Source: an uncultured Clostridia bacterium
Lineage (GTDB): Bacteria; Bacillota; Clostridia; Lachnospirales; Anaerotignaceae
Length of the DNA stretch: 12,458 nt
Reading direction: 5' to 3'
NCBI GenBank assembly: GCA_937888765.1
Contig: CALASU010000329.1
Coordinates: forward strand, 1-12,458
The stretch's first letter is position 1; every line of letters starts with the position of its first letter. Shown here one piece after another: positions 1 to 4,963 of the stretch. Under the pieces are notes generated by a model that worked only from the letters and a program-made list of their open reading frames with translations, was not told the origin of the DNA and did no database searches. Made by a program: the position numbers and the translations under genes.

Positions 1-229
1 GCCTGATATAATAATAACGGAACTCTTTATCCGGAATCACCTTCCTGAATAACCGGATATAATGCTCTCTGCCATGATGAAAGAATTTTCCATCCTCACC
101 CGGAACCAGCATCTTTGCTGTTTCCTGTGCTTCTGCGTACATGTTCTGCCACAGATCTTCTCTTTCGCTTGCTTCACACATTGCCGCATAGGTACGCCCT
201 AAAAGTTCGTAAAGTTCATTTTTATTCAT
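1..229 (-). CDS. Hypothetical protein, 3' end outside window
   Basis: The 76 visible residues start at an ATG read leftward from 229 and continue off the window edge, so the C-terminus is missing. The N-terminus (MNKNELYELLGRTYAAMCEA) is helical and charged, with no signal peptide or membrane segment. A GGAG lies about 11 bases before the ATG. It is the last visible member of the leftward run of small genes and is separated from the previous one by about 84 bases. I do not recognise the family; nothing visible suggests a catalytic motif. Confidence 0.6.
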   Translation of the reverse strand, partial: MNKNELYELLGRTYAAMCEASEREDLWQNMYAEAQETAKMLVPGEDGKFFHHGREHYIRLFRKVIPDKEFRYYYIR

Positions 230-277
230 TGCTTTTCCGCTCCGTTTCTGCTATTCTTGAAATAGGCTTTTTTCTTT

Positions 278-315
278 GTCCCTTTATGGTACGCCAACAC
301 CTGAGGGACTTTTTT
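278..315 (+). other. Hairpin with T-tract, role unclear
   Basis: GTCCCT (278-283) pairs with AGGGAC (304-309) around an inner GGT/ACC, and on the + strand a run of T follows (310-315). This looks like a + strand intrinsic terminator, but no + gene lies upstream. On the minus strand the hairpin is followed by A-rich sequence, so it would not terminate there. It could block antisense transcription or be a leader structure for the gene ending at position 1. The role is not established. Confidence 0.3.
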
Positions 316-553
316 ATTTCTTTTTCTTGGCACAGAAGTGATTGTTCTCCATGTAGTCAATGAACCAACACAGCAGCATCCAGCTAAGAAAAAACTCCAG
401 CACCAAGCGGCTATCCGCCGAAAGCATCAGTTCCTCCAGCACAGGCACGATGACACGTACAATACCCAGACCCGCCACCGCATACACCACGTTTTTCACA
501 ACCACACCCACTACCCGCCAAAAGCGTCTTTTAAGGGCTTTTTTCTTCTTCAT
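314..553 (-). CDS. Small membrane protein (79 aa)
   Basis: A very basic N-terminus (MKKKKALKRRFW) is followed by two hydrophobic segments, about residues 13-40 and 52-69, and a lysine-rich tail. This suggests a two-pass inner membrane protein. The chosen ATG at 553 overlaps the stop of the upstream gene as ATGA and has GGAGAT about 10 bases upstream. A longer reading from further upstream is possible but has no better ribosome site. Size and topology recall holin-like or other small phage membrane proteins, but no motif proves this, so no function is assigned. Confidence 0.6.
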   Translation of the reverse strand: MKKKKALKRRFWRVVGVVVKNVVYAVAGLGIVRVIVPVLEELMLSADSRLVLEFFLSWMLLCWFIDYMENNHFCAKKKK

Positions 554-858
554 ATTTCTTCTATCTCCTTCCATTTTTCTTCCGCCGCATGATCTTCTTC
601 CAACGTGTCCGAATGAAAATATAATCTCATCGGAACGCATGCACTTGTTGGTACAGAGATATTCATAATAAATCGGTCTGTCTGTCCGAACCAGTCATTT
701 TCCACTGTGATTTTCAACTCTCCCATAATCATGTAGTAGATATCTACTTCGTCTCTGGTCGGTATTTTTTTCAGCCCTGCTCCGGAAACACCCAGTACCC
801 GTTTTACCAATTTCTTCGCTGTTATCTTATTTAATCTTGCGATTTTTCTTTTTCCCAT
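550..858 (-). CDS. Hypothetical basic protein (102 aa)
   Basis: The ATG at 858 is chosen because AGAAGG stands six bases before it; an in-frame ATG two codons earlier (864) and a TTG at 879 are alternatives. The first 35 or so residues are lysine/arginine rich (MGKRKIARLNKITAKKLVKR), and the rest alternates hydrophobic and polar residues like a beta-rich domain, ending in an acidic helix. It overlaps the zinc-ribbon gene upstream by 32 bases and the membrane-protein gene downstream by four, so the three genes are very likely co-translated. The family is not recognised. Confidence 0.6.
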   Translation of the reverse strand: MGKRKIARLNKITAKKLVKRVLGVSGAGLKKIPTRDEVDIYYMIMGELKITVENDWFGQTDRFIMNISVPTSACVPMRLYFHSDTLEEDHAAEEKWKEIEEI

Positions 859-1021
859 CGGCATCCTTCTTTCTTTCAAATGTTTTCCATAAATCGCTTA
901 TGTACCGCTTCCATTTGCTGTCACAATGTGGGCAAAGATAGCCTCTGCTGGTATCCTGCGTTTTGGCTATATTCCATTTTTCTCTGCAATGTTTGCAGAT
1001 CGCATATCTTCGCTTGCACAA
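827..1021 (-). CDS. Small zinc-ribbon protein (64 aa)
   Basis: Two CxxC pairs, CKHC (about residues 9-12) and CPHC (about 31-34), form a classic four-cysteine zinc ribbon; the remainder is highly basic and ends in a run of lysines. It may bind nucleic acid or act as a protein adaptor. The only start that keeps the first cysteine pair is a TTG at 1021, just after an in-frame stop and without a good ribosome site. The gene lies 55 bases inside the preceding helix-turn-helix gene, so translation probably depends on coupling to that gene. Confidence 0.55.
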   Translation of the reverse strand: MCKRRYAICKHCREKWNIAKTQDTSRGYLCPHCDSKWKRYISDLWKTFERKKDADGKKKNRKIK

Positions 1022-1239
1022 TCTTCATCATCCACTTTCAAAGGAACCACATTGTATGGATCCGTTACATCATACCCTTCATGCTTCCGAAGGAATTCTT
1101 CCAGAGCTTCTTTCCGACATTTGAAAAGTCCCAATTTCAAAAACGGAAGAAGCCCCGATTTTCTCAACTTATGCACTGTATTTTGGTTGCATTTCAGGAT
1201 TTTTGCTACTTCACTTACCGTATAAAGCATAGGTTCCAT
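967..1239 (-). CDS. Helix-turn-helix DNA-binding protein (excisionase-like fold)
   Basis: Residues about 5-50 carry the pattern YTVSEVAKILKCNQNTV, then a K-x-G-LPFLKLG stretch and an EALEEFLRKHEG helix. This is the order of the MerR/excisionase-type winged helix (HTH_17-like) used by Xis proteins and small phage regulators. The C-terminal 40 residues are acidic and of unknown role. ATG at 1239 is preceded by GGGAGG; a GTG five codons upstream is inside the ribosome site and is rejected. It starts a sub-operon with the zinc-ribbon and basic proteins after the SPFH-gene terminator. Whether it acts in excision is uncertain, because the integrase is over 7 kb away. Confidence 0.75.
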   Translation of the reverse strand: MEPMLYTVSEVAKILKCNQNTVHKLRKSGLLPFLKLGLFKCRKEALEEFLRKHEGYDVTDPYNVVPLKVDDEDCASEDMRSANIAEKNGI

Positions 1240-1261
1240 AGTCACACCTCCCACTTTTTAT

Positions 1262-1283
1262 TAAAAGGAGGGTTGCCCCTCCT
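1262..1283 (-). terminator. Terminator after SPFH gene
   Basis: Read on the minus strand, AGGAGGG (1283-1277), a GCAA tetraloop and CCCTCCT (1272-1266) form a seven-pair GC-rich stem followed by TTTTAA. The hairpin begins at the TGA of the SPFH gene. The short T-run suggests partial termination, allowing some readthrough into the helix-turn-helix gene. The CCTCCT strand could also hide a ribosome site. Confidence 0.6.
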
Positions 1284-2143
1284 CATCTCACAACCGCTGT
1301 AGTTCCACCGCTCTGCACTTCGATCCAGCCGTGCTGCAGTCTTGCTTCTGCTTCTTTCATATCAATCAGGGGCTGTGTAATGCTTTCTGCGATGACTTTA
1401 TTGGATTCCGCTTCTGCTCTTGCTTTTGTTACAGCAATATCTGCTTCATTCTGTGCTTTAATCAGAGCTGTTTCCGCTTCTACCTTTGCAGTTTCCTGTT
1501 CTGCCTGTGCCTGTTGTTTTTTCTGCAGAGCTGTTACACGGGCATCAATCGTCTGCTGCAGCTGCTGATCCGGATGCACGTCCACAATACTTGCATCAAT
1601 CACTTCGATGCCGTATGCTTCACGGAATTCCTTTGCCAGATATTCTGTGATCTTGTTATTGATCTCAGAGCGATTGCCGGAATAAATATCCATCATGGAA
1701 TAGTCTGTGGTAACCTCGGAAATTTTGGATTTCAGAACCGTTTTTACACGGTTATTGATGATTTCTTCCCCGCTCATACCACGGAACTTTTTATATGTAC
1801 CTACCAGATCGCCCTCTGCAAATTTGTAGGACATCTGGAAAGAGATAGAAATGCTGGCATCATCTGCAGTAGATACATTGAAACTTTCATCGCCTTTACT
1901 GCCATCTCTTTCGTCTTTGGTCAGAATCAGCTGTTCATTGCTAACCGTAAATTCTTTTACCTTTACTGTAGGGGATACCAAATGCCAGCCCTGTGATAAG
2001 ACTTCATCTTTTACGCCACCATTCATAGAGTACTGAACGCCGTTATACCCATTAGGGATTCGTTCCACACTACAGATCAGACAGCCCATACCAGCCACAA
2101 TAGCCAGAGCCGCTACCCCGCCGCCGATTGCTCCATATTTCAT
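1283..2143 (-). CDS. SPFH/band 7 (prohibitin-like) membrane protein
   Basis: The 286-residue protein has one N-terminal membrane segment (about residues 5-25), an SPFH/band-7 domain from about 27 to 190, and an alanine/glutamine/glutamate-rich coiled coil (about 200-260, with KKQQAQAEQETAKVEAETAL). This domain order is that of prohibitins, stomatins and phage-encoded SPFH proteins, which assemble into membrane-bound rings or cages. The ATG at 2143 overlaps the preceding gene's stop as ATGA, with GAGGAGG about 11 bases upstream. A cysteine near residue 21 follows a hydrophobic stretch but the lipobox is poor. It sits with two very small membrane proteins and a coiled-coil peptide, which may be assembly partners; that part is inference. 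Confidence 0.9.
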   Translation of the reverse strand: MKYGAIGGGVAALAIVAGMGCLICSVERIPNGYNGVQYSMNGGVKDEVLSQGWHLVSPTVKVKEFTVSNEQLILTKDERDGSKGDESFNVSTADDASISISFQMSYKFAEGDLVGTYKKFRGMSGEEIINNRVKTVLKSKISEVTTDYSMMDIYSGNRSEINNKITEYLAKEFREAYGIEVIDASIVDVHPDQQLQQTIDARVTALQKKQQAQAEQETAKVEAETALIKAQNEADIAVTKARAEAESNKVIAESITQPLIDMKEAEARLQHGWIEVQSGGTTAVVR

Positions 2144-2298
2144 ACTTCTTTTTCCTCCTCATCTTCATTTAAAGTTTTTTCTACATTTTCAAAAGTTCTG
2201 TATACCCTCTTGCCTATCCGCTTGAAGTAAGCAGCTCCGCCGACCCAGACAGCTGCAGGAGCCAGTAACAGAACCAAGAACCAAAATAAAGGGTTCAT
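2140..2298 (-). CDS. Small single-pass membrane protein (52 aa)
   Basis: Begins MNPLFWFLVLLLAPAAVWVG, a hydrophobic anchor spanning about residues 3-24, followed by a basic patch (FKRIGKRVYR) and an acidic tail (NEDEEEKEV). Both ends overlap neighbours by the four bases ATGA: its ATG overlaps the stop of the upstream membrane gene, and its TGA overlaps the SPFH start. Translational coupling is therefore very likely. The function is unknown; it is probably a co-translated partner of the SPFH protein. Confidence 0.65.
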   Translation of the reverse strand: MNPLFWFLVLLLAPAAVWVGGAAYFKRIGKRVYRTFENVEKTLNEDEEEKEV

Positions 2299-2474
2299 TT
2301 CTGTTTCTTCGCCTCTTTCCGTTCTTTCAGTGCAGTTTTAATGTTATACCAGTTGTGGTATCCAAAAGATTCTGCAATGGACATAGCCACCTTAACAAGA
2401 ATCCAAACCACTACAAACCAGATACAGATCAACGCTCCCAATCCGAGGCTGAAAAAAATTATTTGCATCAACAT
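2295..2474 (-). CDS. Small membrane protein (59 aa)
   Basis: The start ATG at 2474 gives MLMQIIFFSLGLGALICIWF followed by more hydrophobic residues up to about residue 33, then a basic tail ending KERKEAKKQK. One or two membrane passes are likely. A GGGAG lies 13 bases upstream, which is far; ATG at 2468 or a TTG at 2510 overlapping the upstream gene are alternatives. It is coupled by ATGA overlap to the 52-residue gene downstream. Family unknown. Confidence 0.55.
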   Translation of the reverse strand: MLMQIIFFSLGLGALICIWFVVVWILVKVAMSIAESFGYHNWYNIKTALKERKEAKKQK

Positions 2475-2494
2475 TTCCCATTGCTCACTCCCTT

Positions 2495-2647
2495 TCAATA
2501 TTTGCACCAAGGTTCTATCATTTTCTGAAGCCTGTTTATGATTTTTCGCAAAAATGCAAGCGACTTTTTTTCTTCATCCAAATAGATCTTGAATGCTTTT
2601 TCCAAGCGGTCTATCCTTTCCTCAAGCTCTGTAATTCTTTCTTCCAT
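2495..2647 (-). CDS. Coiled-coil peptide (50 aa)
   Basis: Starts MEERITELEERIDRLEKAFK with clear heptad spacing of I/L residues, then a basic second helix and an end in EPWCKY. The ribosome site AGGGGAG is well placed before the ATG. It is the first gene of the leftward operon and diverges from the first cassette of the array. Its leader (AAGCGAGCTGAAAGGGGAG on the minus strand) resembles that of the minus genes in the array, so it may be the founding member of that set. Likely an oligomerising small protein; role unknown. Confidence 0.65.
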   Translation of the reverse strand: MEERITELEERIDRLEKAFKIYLDEEKKSLAFLRKIINRLQKMIEPWCKY

Positions 2648-2681
2648 AGCATCTCCCCTTTCAGCTCGCTTCTCTTTTCGC

Positions 2682-2745
2682 TTGACTTTTTACCATTCGC
2701 CCTCTATCCTTGAAATACAGGCTGGTGCAACAGCCGAGTATTTCA
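2682..2745 (+). promoter_or_regulatory. Cassette 1 promoter and dyad leader
   Basis: TTGACT (2682-2687), a 17-base spacer and TATCCT (2705-2710) form a sigma-A type promoter. Directly after the -10 comes a long dyad: TGAAATAC (2711-2718) with GTATTTCA (2738-2745), and inside it GGCTG (2720-2724) with CAGCC (2731-2735). The ribosome site GGAAAGGAG follows. Because the left arm overlaps the expected transcription start, the dyad is more likely an operator than only an RNA hairpin. Near copies occur before the genes at 3186 and 4473. Confidence 0.7.
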
Positions 2746-2760
2746 GGAAAGGAGCTTTCT

Positions 2761-2943
2761 ATGGATAAGGAAAAAGTAGTTTATGATCTTGCATTACTTT
2801 GCGTAAAGCAGTGCCTAGTTGCAAACGATCCAAGCGATATGGAAGAAGCGTGTGATTTAGCTGTTCGAGCATTTGAAAACGCTTATATCAAAATCAATGA
2901 TTCAATCGATCCAACCATCGAACGCATCAACACAGGTTTCTGA
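2761..2943 (+). CDS. Hypothetical protein, cassette 1 (60 aa)
   Basis: A short, mostly helical acidic protein starting MDKEKVVYDLALLCVKQCLV; no membrane segment or known motif. ATG at 2761 is preceded by GGAAAGGAG with good spacing. Its last 42 bases overlap, on the other strand, the end of the convergent gene 2902-3072. It is the first of six + genes in the cassette array. I do not recognise a family. Confidence 0.6.
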   Translation: MDKEKVVYDLALLCVKQCLVANDPSDMEEACDLAVRAFENAYIKINDSIDPTIERINTGF

Positions 2944-3072
2944 TACCGTTGTTTTTGCTGCTATTTTTTTCGCAATATCACAAATACTATAAAAATCTTC
3001 TACTGATACCCCTTGCGAAGAAATAGCTGTCACTACTTCCTTTGCAAGGGATACTTTTTTATCATGCTTCAT
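2902..3072 (-). CDS. Hypothetical protein, minus partner of cassette 1 (56 aa)
   Basis: Starts MKHDKKVSLAKEVVTAISSQ and continues as an amphipathic helical protein rich in A, K and V. The ribosome site AAGGAGGGGAAG stands immediately before the ATG at 3072. It converges with the + gene, overlapping its tail by 42 bases, so the two transcripts are antisense to each other over that stretch. A + strand terminator lies inside its coding region. Function unknown. Confidence 0.6.
   Translation of the reverse strand: MKHDKKVSLAKEVVTAISSQGVSVEDFYSICDIAKKIAAKTTVSETCVDAFDGWID
3010..3060 (+). terminator. Cassette 1 terminator inside opposite gene
   Basis: CCCTTGC (3010-3016) pairs with GCAAGGG (3044-3050), with a GAAG/CTTC extension inside the loop, and six T follow at 3055-3060. 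It would end the transcript of the + gene 2761-2943 while lying inside the coding region of the minus gene. The loop is long, so efficiency is uncertain. Confidence 0.5.
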
Positions 3073-3104
3073 CTTCCCCTCCTTAGACCGCTTCACTTTT
3101 CCTA

Positions 3105-3169
3105 TTGACATTTCCGTACTTTTTCCTTAATCTGAGATACACAGGCTATTCCAGCAGCCAAGTATTTCA
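3105..3169 (+). promoter_or_regulatory. Cassette 2 promoter and dyad leader
   Basis: TTGACA (3105-3110), 17 bases, TAATCT (3128-3133). The dyad TGAGATAC (3133-3140)/GTATTTCA (3162-3169) encloses GGCT/AGCC. The single change from the cassette 1 arm leaves a G-U pair in RNA. GAAAGGAG follows before the ATG at 3186. Nearly identical to cassette 4. Confidence 0.75.
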
Positions 3170-3185
3170 AGAAAGGAGCAGTATA

Positions 3186-3554
3186 ATGACCTTACAAGCC
3201 CTTCAACTTTTATCAGATTTAAAAACAGTCCAATCCCACGAAGATGGACAAATCTGGCTTGATGTAGATAAAAAACAACTTACAACTGTGATTGAATATC
3301 CTGGTTTCGGATGCATTACATTAAGCTTGTCTCATAAATGGAATTCCGTTTTACCTATTCTCGAATATTTACAAGAAAAAGAATTACTAAGAAAACATAG
3401 CCCAGTGTATTACTCTCTTACCCATTCCGGATACCATTACACTCAAACAATCGTTTCTTCTGCTATCTCATTTTTAATGAAATCCATCTGTGTGCCTATC
3501 GGCATTTCTATCCTGACTACACTGATTACGCTAAAATTGTTCGGTACTACCTAA
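3186..3554 (+). CDS. Winged-helix-like protein with C-terminal membrane anchor, cassette 2
   Basis: The 122-residue protein has an N-terminal helix (MTLQALQLLSDLKTVQ), a central part with the look of a winged helix (ILEYLQEKELLRK, then YYSLTHSGYHY, like the wing of MarR/DUF2513-type folds), and one hydrophobic segment at about residues 92-118. It could be a membrane-tethered regulator. The ATG at 3186 has GAAAGGAG upstream; the apparent 27-residue extension upstream is translated promoter repeat and is rejected. Its tail overlaps the convergent minus gene by eight bases. No named family is certain. Confidence 0.65.
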   Translation: MTLQALQLLSDLKTVQSHEDGQIWLDVDKKQLTTVIEYPGFGCITLSLSHKWNSVLPILEYLQEKELLRKHSPVYYSLTHSGYHYTQTIVSSAISFLMKSICVPIGISILTTLITLKLFGTT

Positions 3555-3684
3555 GTAAGCCCAGCTTTTCCAGCAAAAGCAGTGTTGTCAGCATACTCAC
3601 TCCGATATTGGTTACAATTTCCAGAACCCTTCTGTCAAAGTGTTTGACTTTTTTGTCAAACGCTTTTTCTCTTTTGCTGTTCAT
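3547..3684 (-). CDS. Small basic membrane-associated peptide, minus partner of cassette 2 (45 aa)
   Basis: Reads MNSKREKAFDKKVKHFDRRV, then an amphipathic to hydrophobic helix (VSMLTTLLLLEKLGLL). The ribosome site GAGGAGGGG precedes the ATG at 3684. The C-terminal hydrophobic helix resembles the C-terminal segment of the opposing protein (SILTTLITLKLFG), which may be chance or may reflect similar membrane targeting. It overlaps the + gene's stop region by eight bases. The size and a charged-then-hydrophobic layout also fit small toxic peptides, but there is no proof. Confidence 0.55.
   Translation of the reverse strand: MNSKREKAFDKKVKHFDRRVLEIVTNIGVSMLTTLLLLEKLGLLR
3634..3654 (+). terminator. 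Cassette 2 terminator inside opposite gene
   Basis: GTCAAA (3634-3639), a three-base loop and TTTGAC (3643-3648) are followed by six T (3649-3654), then another GTCAAA. It is a compact + strand terminator about 80 bases after the stop of the gene 3186-3554, embedded in the minus gene. Confidence 0.55.
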
Positions 3685-3715
3685 AGCCCCTCCTCAGACC
3701 GCTTCATTTTCCTTA

Positions 3716-3744
3716 TTGACTTTCAACTACGATTCTCCTATCAT
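3716..3744 (+). promoter_or_regulatory. Cassette 3 promoter
   Basis: TTGACT (3716-3721), 17 bases, TATCAT (3739-3744). The upstream part (CAGACCGCTTCA and the TTATTGAC context) matches the other cassettes, but the leader after the -10 lacks the dyad found in cassettes 1, 2 and 4. The ribosome site GAAAGGAG precedes the ATG at 3799. Confidence 0.65.
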
Positions 3745-3798
3745 GAAAATACATTTGCAACCAACCACAGTTACTTATAATGAAAGGAGATTTTTAAT

Positions 3799-4188
3799 AT
3801 GAGACTTGATCCAGATTGTATAAGAGCCATTTTACTGGAAATAGAAGCCCAAGTTGATAACGAGCAGACCTTTTATTATGCAGATGATATTCACGAAAAC
3901 TTCAAATACTTATCCGCATATTCTTCTAATGCAGTTCTATATCATATTAGGCAATGCAGTCTTAGTAATCTGATATATAATCCACATTGGACCTCTAATA
4001 CTTCTGTATACATTCAAGATTTAGCACCAGCAGGACATGAATTTTTAGCAAATATACGAAATGATACTTTTTACAACAAAGTCAAGGATATCGGAAAAGA
4101 CCTTGGTCTTAGTTCTTTAAACGACTTCGTACAAATTGCCGCAAACTGTGCCGCTATTTTGATTAAAAATCATTTTAATCTTCTTTGA
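3799..4188 (+). CDS. DUF2513 family protein, cassette 3
   Basis: The 129 residues begin MRLDPDCIRAILLEIEAQ and contain VLYHIRQCSLSNLI, the phrase DLAPAGHEFLANIR and a C-terminal helical region (VKDIGKDLGL). These are the hallmarks of DUF2513, a winged-helix-like family common in Firmicute prophages and mobile elements, of unknown biochemical function. The start follows GAAAGGAG with good spacing. The tail overlaps the convergent gene by 14 bases. It is the one array protein whose family I recognise with confidence and supports a phage-accessory role for the set. Confidence 0.8.
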   Translation: MRLDPDCIRAILLEIEAQVDNEQTFYYADDIHENFKYLSAYSSNAVLYHIRQCSLSNLIYNPHWTSNTSVYIQDLAPAGHEFLANIRNDTFYNKVKDIGKDLGLSSLNDFVQIAANCAAILIKNHFNLL

Positions 4189-4357
4189 TGTGTAGCATTT
4201 TTTTCATCACTTTTTCACGATACTTCTGTAATGTTTGTGTATCTGGCAACTCAATGCCACGTTCCACAAAATACAGAAGTATCGCCATTGTGCTTAACTT
4301 ATACGCCACACATTTTAAACCTGCTATAAGCAGTAATAGGATAAGAATTATCTCCAA
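4175..4357 (-). CDS. Small membrane protein, minus partner of cassette 3 (60 aa)
   Basis: A hydrophobic N-terminal half (EIILILLLLIAGLKCVAYKL and on to about residue 30) is followed by a charged helix (LQKYREKVMKKML). The start is a TTG at 4357, eight bases after AAGGAGG; no ATG upstream keeps the reading frame. Similar short proteins with a GLKCVAYK motif are, to my memory, frequent in Clostridia phages, but they have no assigned function. A long inverted repeat lies in its coding region. Confidence 0.65.
   Translation of the reverse strand: MEIILILLLLIAGLKCVAYKLSTMAILLYFVERGIELPDTQTLQKYREKVMKKMLHIKED
4218..4284. repeat. Long nested inverted repeat in cassette 3
   Basis: A perfect 13-base inverted repeat, CGATACTTCTGTA (4218-4230) and TACAGAAGTATCG (4272-4284), encloses two further pairings, TTTGTG/CACAAA and TGGCA/TGCCA, giving one long imperfect hairpin. 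It occupies the place where other cassettes have a + strand terminator, but no T-run follows on either strand. It also codes for part of the minus protein. Confidence 0.6.
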
Positions 4358-4391
4358 AATATCACCTCCTTAGACCGCTTCACTTTTCCTA

Positions 4392-4456
4392 TTGACATTT
4401 CCGTACTTTTTCCTTAATCTGAGATGCACAGGCTGTTCCAGCAGCCGAGTATTTCA
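4392..4456 (+). promoter_or_regulatory. Cassette 4 promoter and dyad leader
   Basis: TTGACA (4392-4397), 17 bases, TAATCT (4415-4420), then the dyad TGAGATGC (4420-4427)/GTATTTCA (4449-4456) around GGCTG/CAGCC. The two changes from the cassette 1 arm both leave G-U pairs. It is almost identical to cassette 2 over the whole promoter and leader. Confidence 0.75.
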
Positions 4457-4472
4457 AGAAAGGAGAATCAGT

Positions 4473-4727
4473 ATGGCTCAAATTTATAACATTAAAGATT
4501 TCGTACGAGAGCAACGTTACATTTTTATTACCGATTCCAATGCTATTGTTGGAATTGTCAAGGAAGTCTATTTTATCGAAGATATTCCTTGGCTTATGCT
4601 TGACGATGCCGCAATCGGCAAAACTCAAGATTTAAAACGCCTTCAGACAGAGTACCAGACAAATCAGTTGCTCATTTCTTTGGGCAAAGTAATTGCTATG
4701 GTTCCTTGTAGCATTTCTCAAGCTTAA
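4473..4727 (+). CDS. Hypothetical protein, cassette 4 (84 aa)
   Basis: Starts MAQIYNIKDFVREQRYIFIT and alternates beta-like segments (AIVGIVKEVYFI, WLMLDDAAIG), ending in a short helix; no membrane segment or cysteine motif. The ATG at 4473 follows GAAAGGAG. The in-frame upstream extension is the translated promoter repeat and is rejected. The stop overlaps the opposing stop by four bases. Family not recognised. Confidence 0.6.
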   Translation: MAQIYNIKDFVREQRYIFITDSNAIVGIVKEVYFIEDIPWLMLDDAAIGKTQDLKRLQTEYQTNQLLISLGKVIAMVPCSISQA

Positions 4728-4846
4728 TTCTGTTCTGGCACTCTCACAGGTGTTATAATTAAATCTCCTTTTTCAATCAGCTGACCTTGCAATCGCAATA
4801 CAAGGTCAGCTATTTCTTTTTCTGTGCCTTTTATGATAATTTCCAG
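4724..4846 (-). CDS. Small protein with apparent CTG start, minus partner of cassette 4 (40 aa)
   Basis: The frame encodes EIIIKGTEKEIADLVLRLQG and a short beta-like end, very protein-like and similar in style to small phage proteins beginning MEIIIKG. No ATG, GTG or TTG lies near the ribosome site; a CTG at 4846 sits eight bases after AAGGAGG, exactly where the neighbouring minus gene has its TTG. It ends four bases into the opposing gene's tail. The + strand terminator of cassette 4 is inside it. The coding call depends on the unusual start. Confidence 0.5.
   Translation of the reverse strand: MEIIIKGTEKEIADLVLRLQGQLIEKGDLIITPVRVPEQN
4779..4822 (+). terminator. Cassette 4 terminator inside opposite gene
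   Basis: AGCTGACCTTG (4779-4789) and CAAGGTCAGCT (4801-4811) form a perfect 11-pair stem with an 11-base loop, followed on the + strand by ATTTCTTTTT. It would end the transcript of 4473-4727. On the minus strand no T-run follows, so it acts in one direction only. Confidence 0.7.
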
Positions 4847-4881
4847 AAATCTTCCCTCCTTAGACCGCTTCGTTTTTCTTA

Positions 4882-4910
4882 TTGACATTTTTCTCCATTT
4901 TTTCTATTCT
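4882..4910 (+). promoter_or_regulatory. Cassette 5 promoter
   Basis: TTGACA (4882-4887), 17 bases, TATTCT (4905-4910). The following leader keeps the outline of the dyad region (TACAG, CAGTAGCTG, ATATTTCA) but is much diverged and pairs poorly. AAAGGAGG follows before the ATT start at 4964. Confidence 0.65.
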
Positions 4911-4963
4911 TAAGGTACAGATTGTTTCAGTAGCTGAATATTTCAAAAAGGAGGTAATTTGTC

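Noticed and set aside
254..268. CTTGAAATAGGCTTT resembling the cassette leader start
   Set aside because: Only a short match, with no promoter, dyad partner or gene after it; most likely chance.
1331..1996. Cysteine- and phenylalanine-rich + frame opposite the SPFH gene
   Set aside because: Antisense shadow of the SPFH coding region, with no ribosome site or family motif.
2479..2481. ATG with ideal spacing to GGGAG, out of frame with the membrane protein
   Set aside because: It opens only a 29-codon frame without features; the overlapping membrane-protein frame is coupled to its neighbour and is preferred.
3105..3185. Conserved N-terminal extension beginning MTFPYFFLNL upstream of the cassette 2 and 4 proteins
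   Set aside because: It is the translated promoter and leader repeat; it starts with the -35 box and contains the ribosome site, so it is not protein. The similarity between 3105-3185 and 4392-4472 is DNA-level.
4392..4910. Conserved minus-strand promoters for the tiny partner genes
   Set aside because: I looked for -35/-10 pairs on the minus strand in the cassette leaders and found none that is shared by all, so none is annotated.
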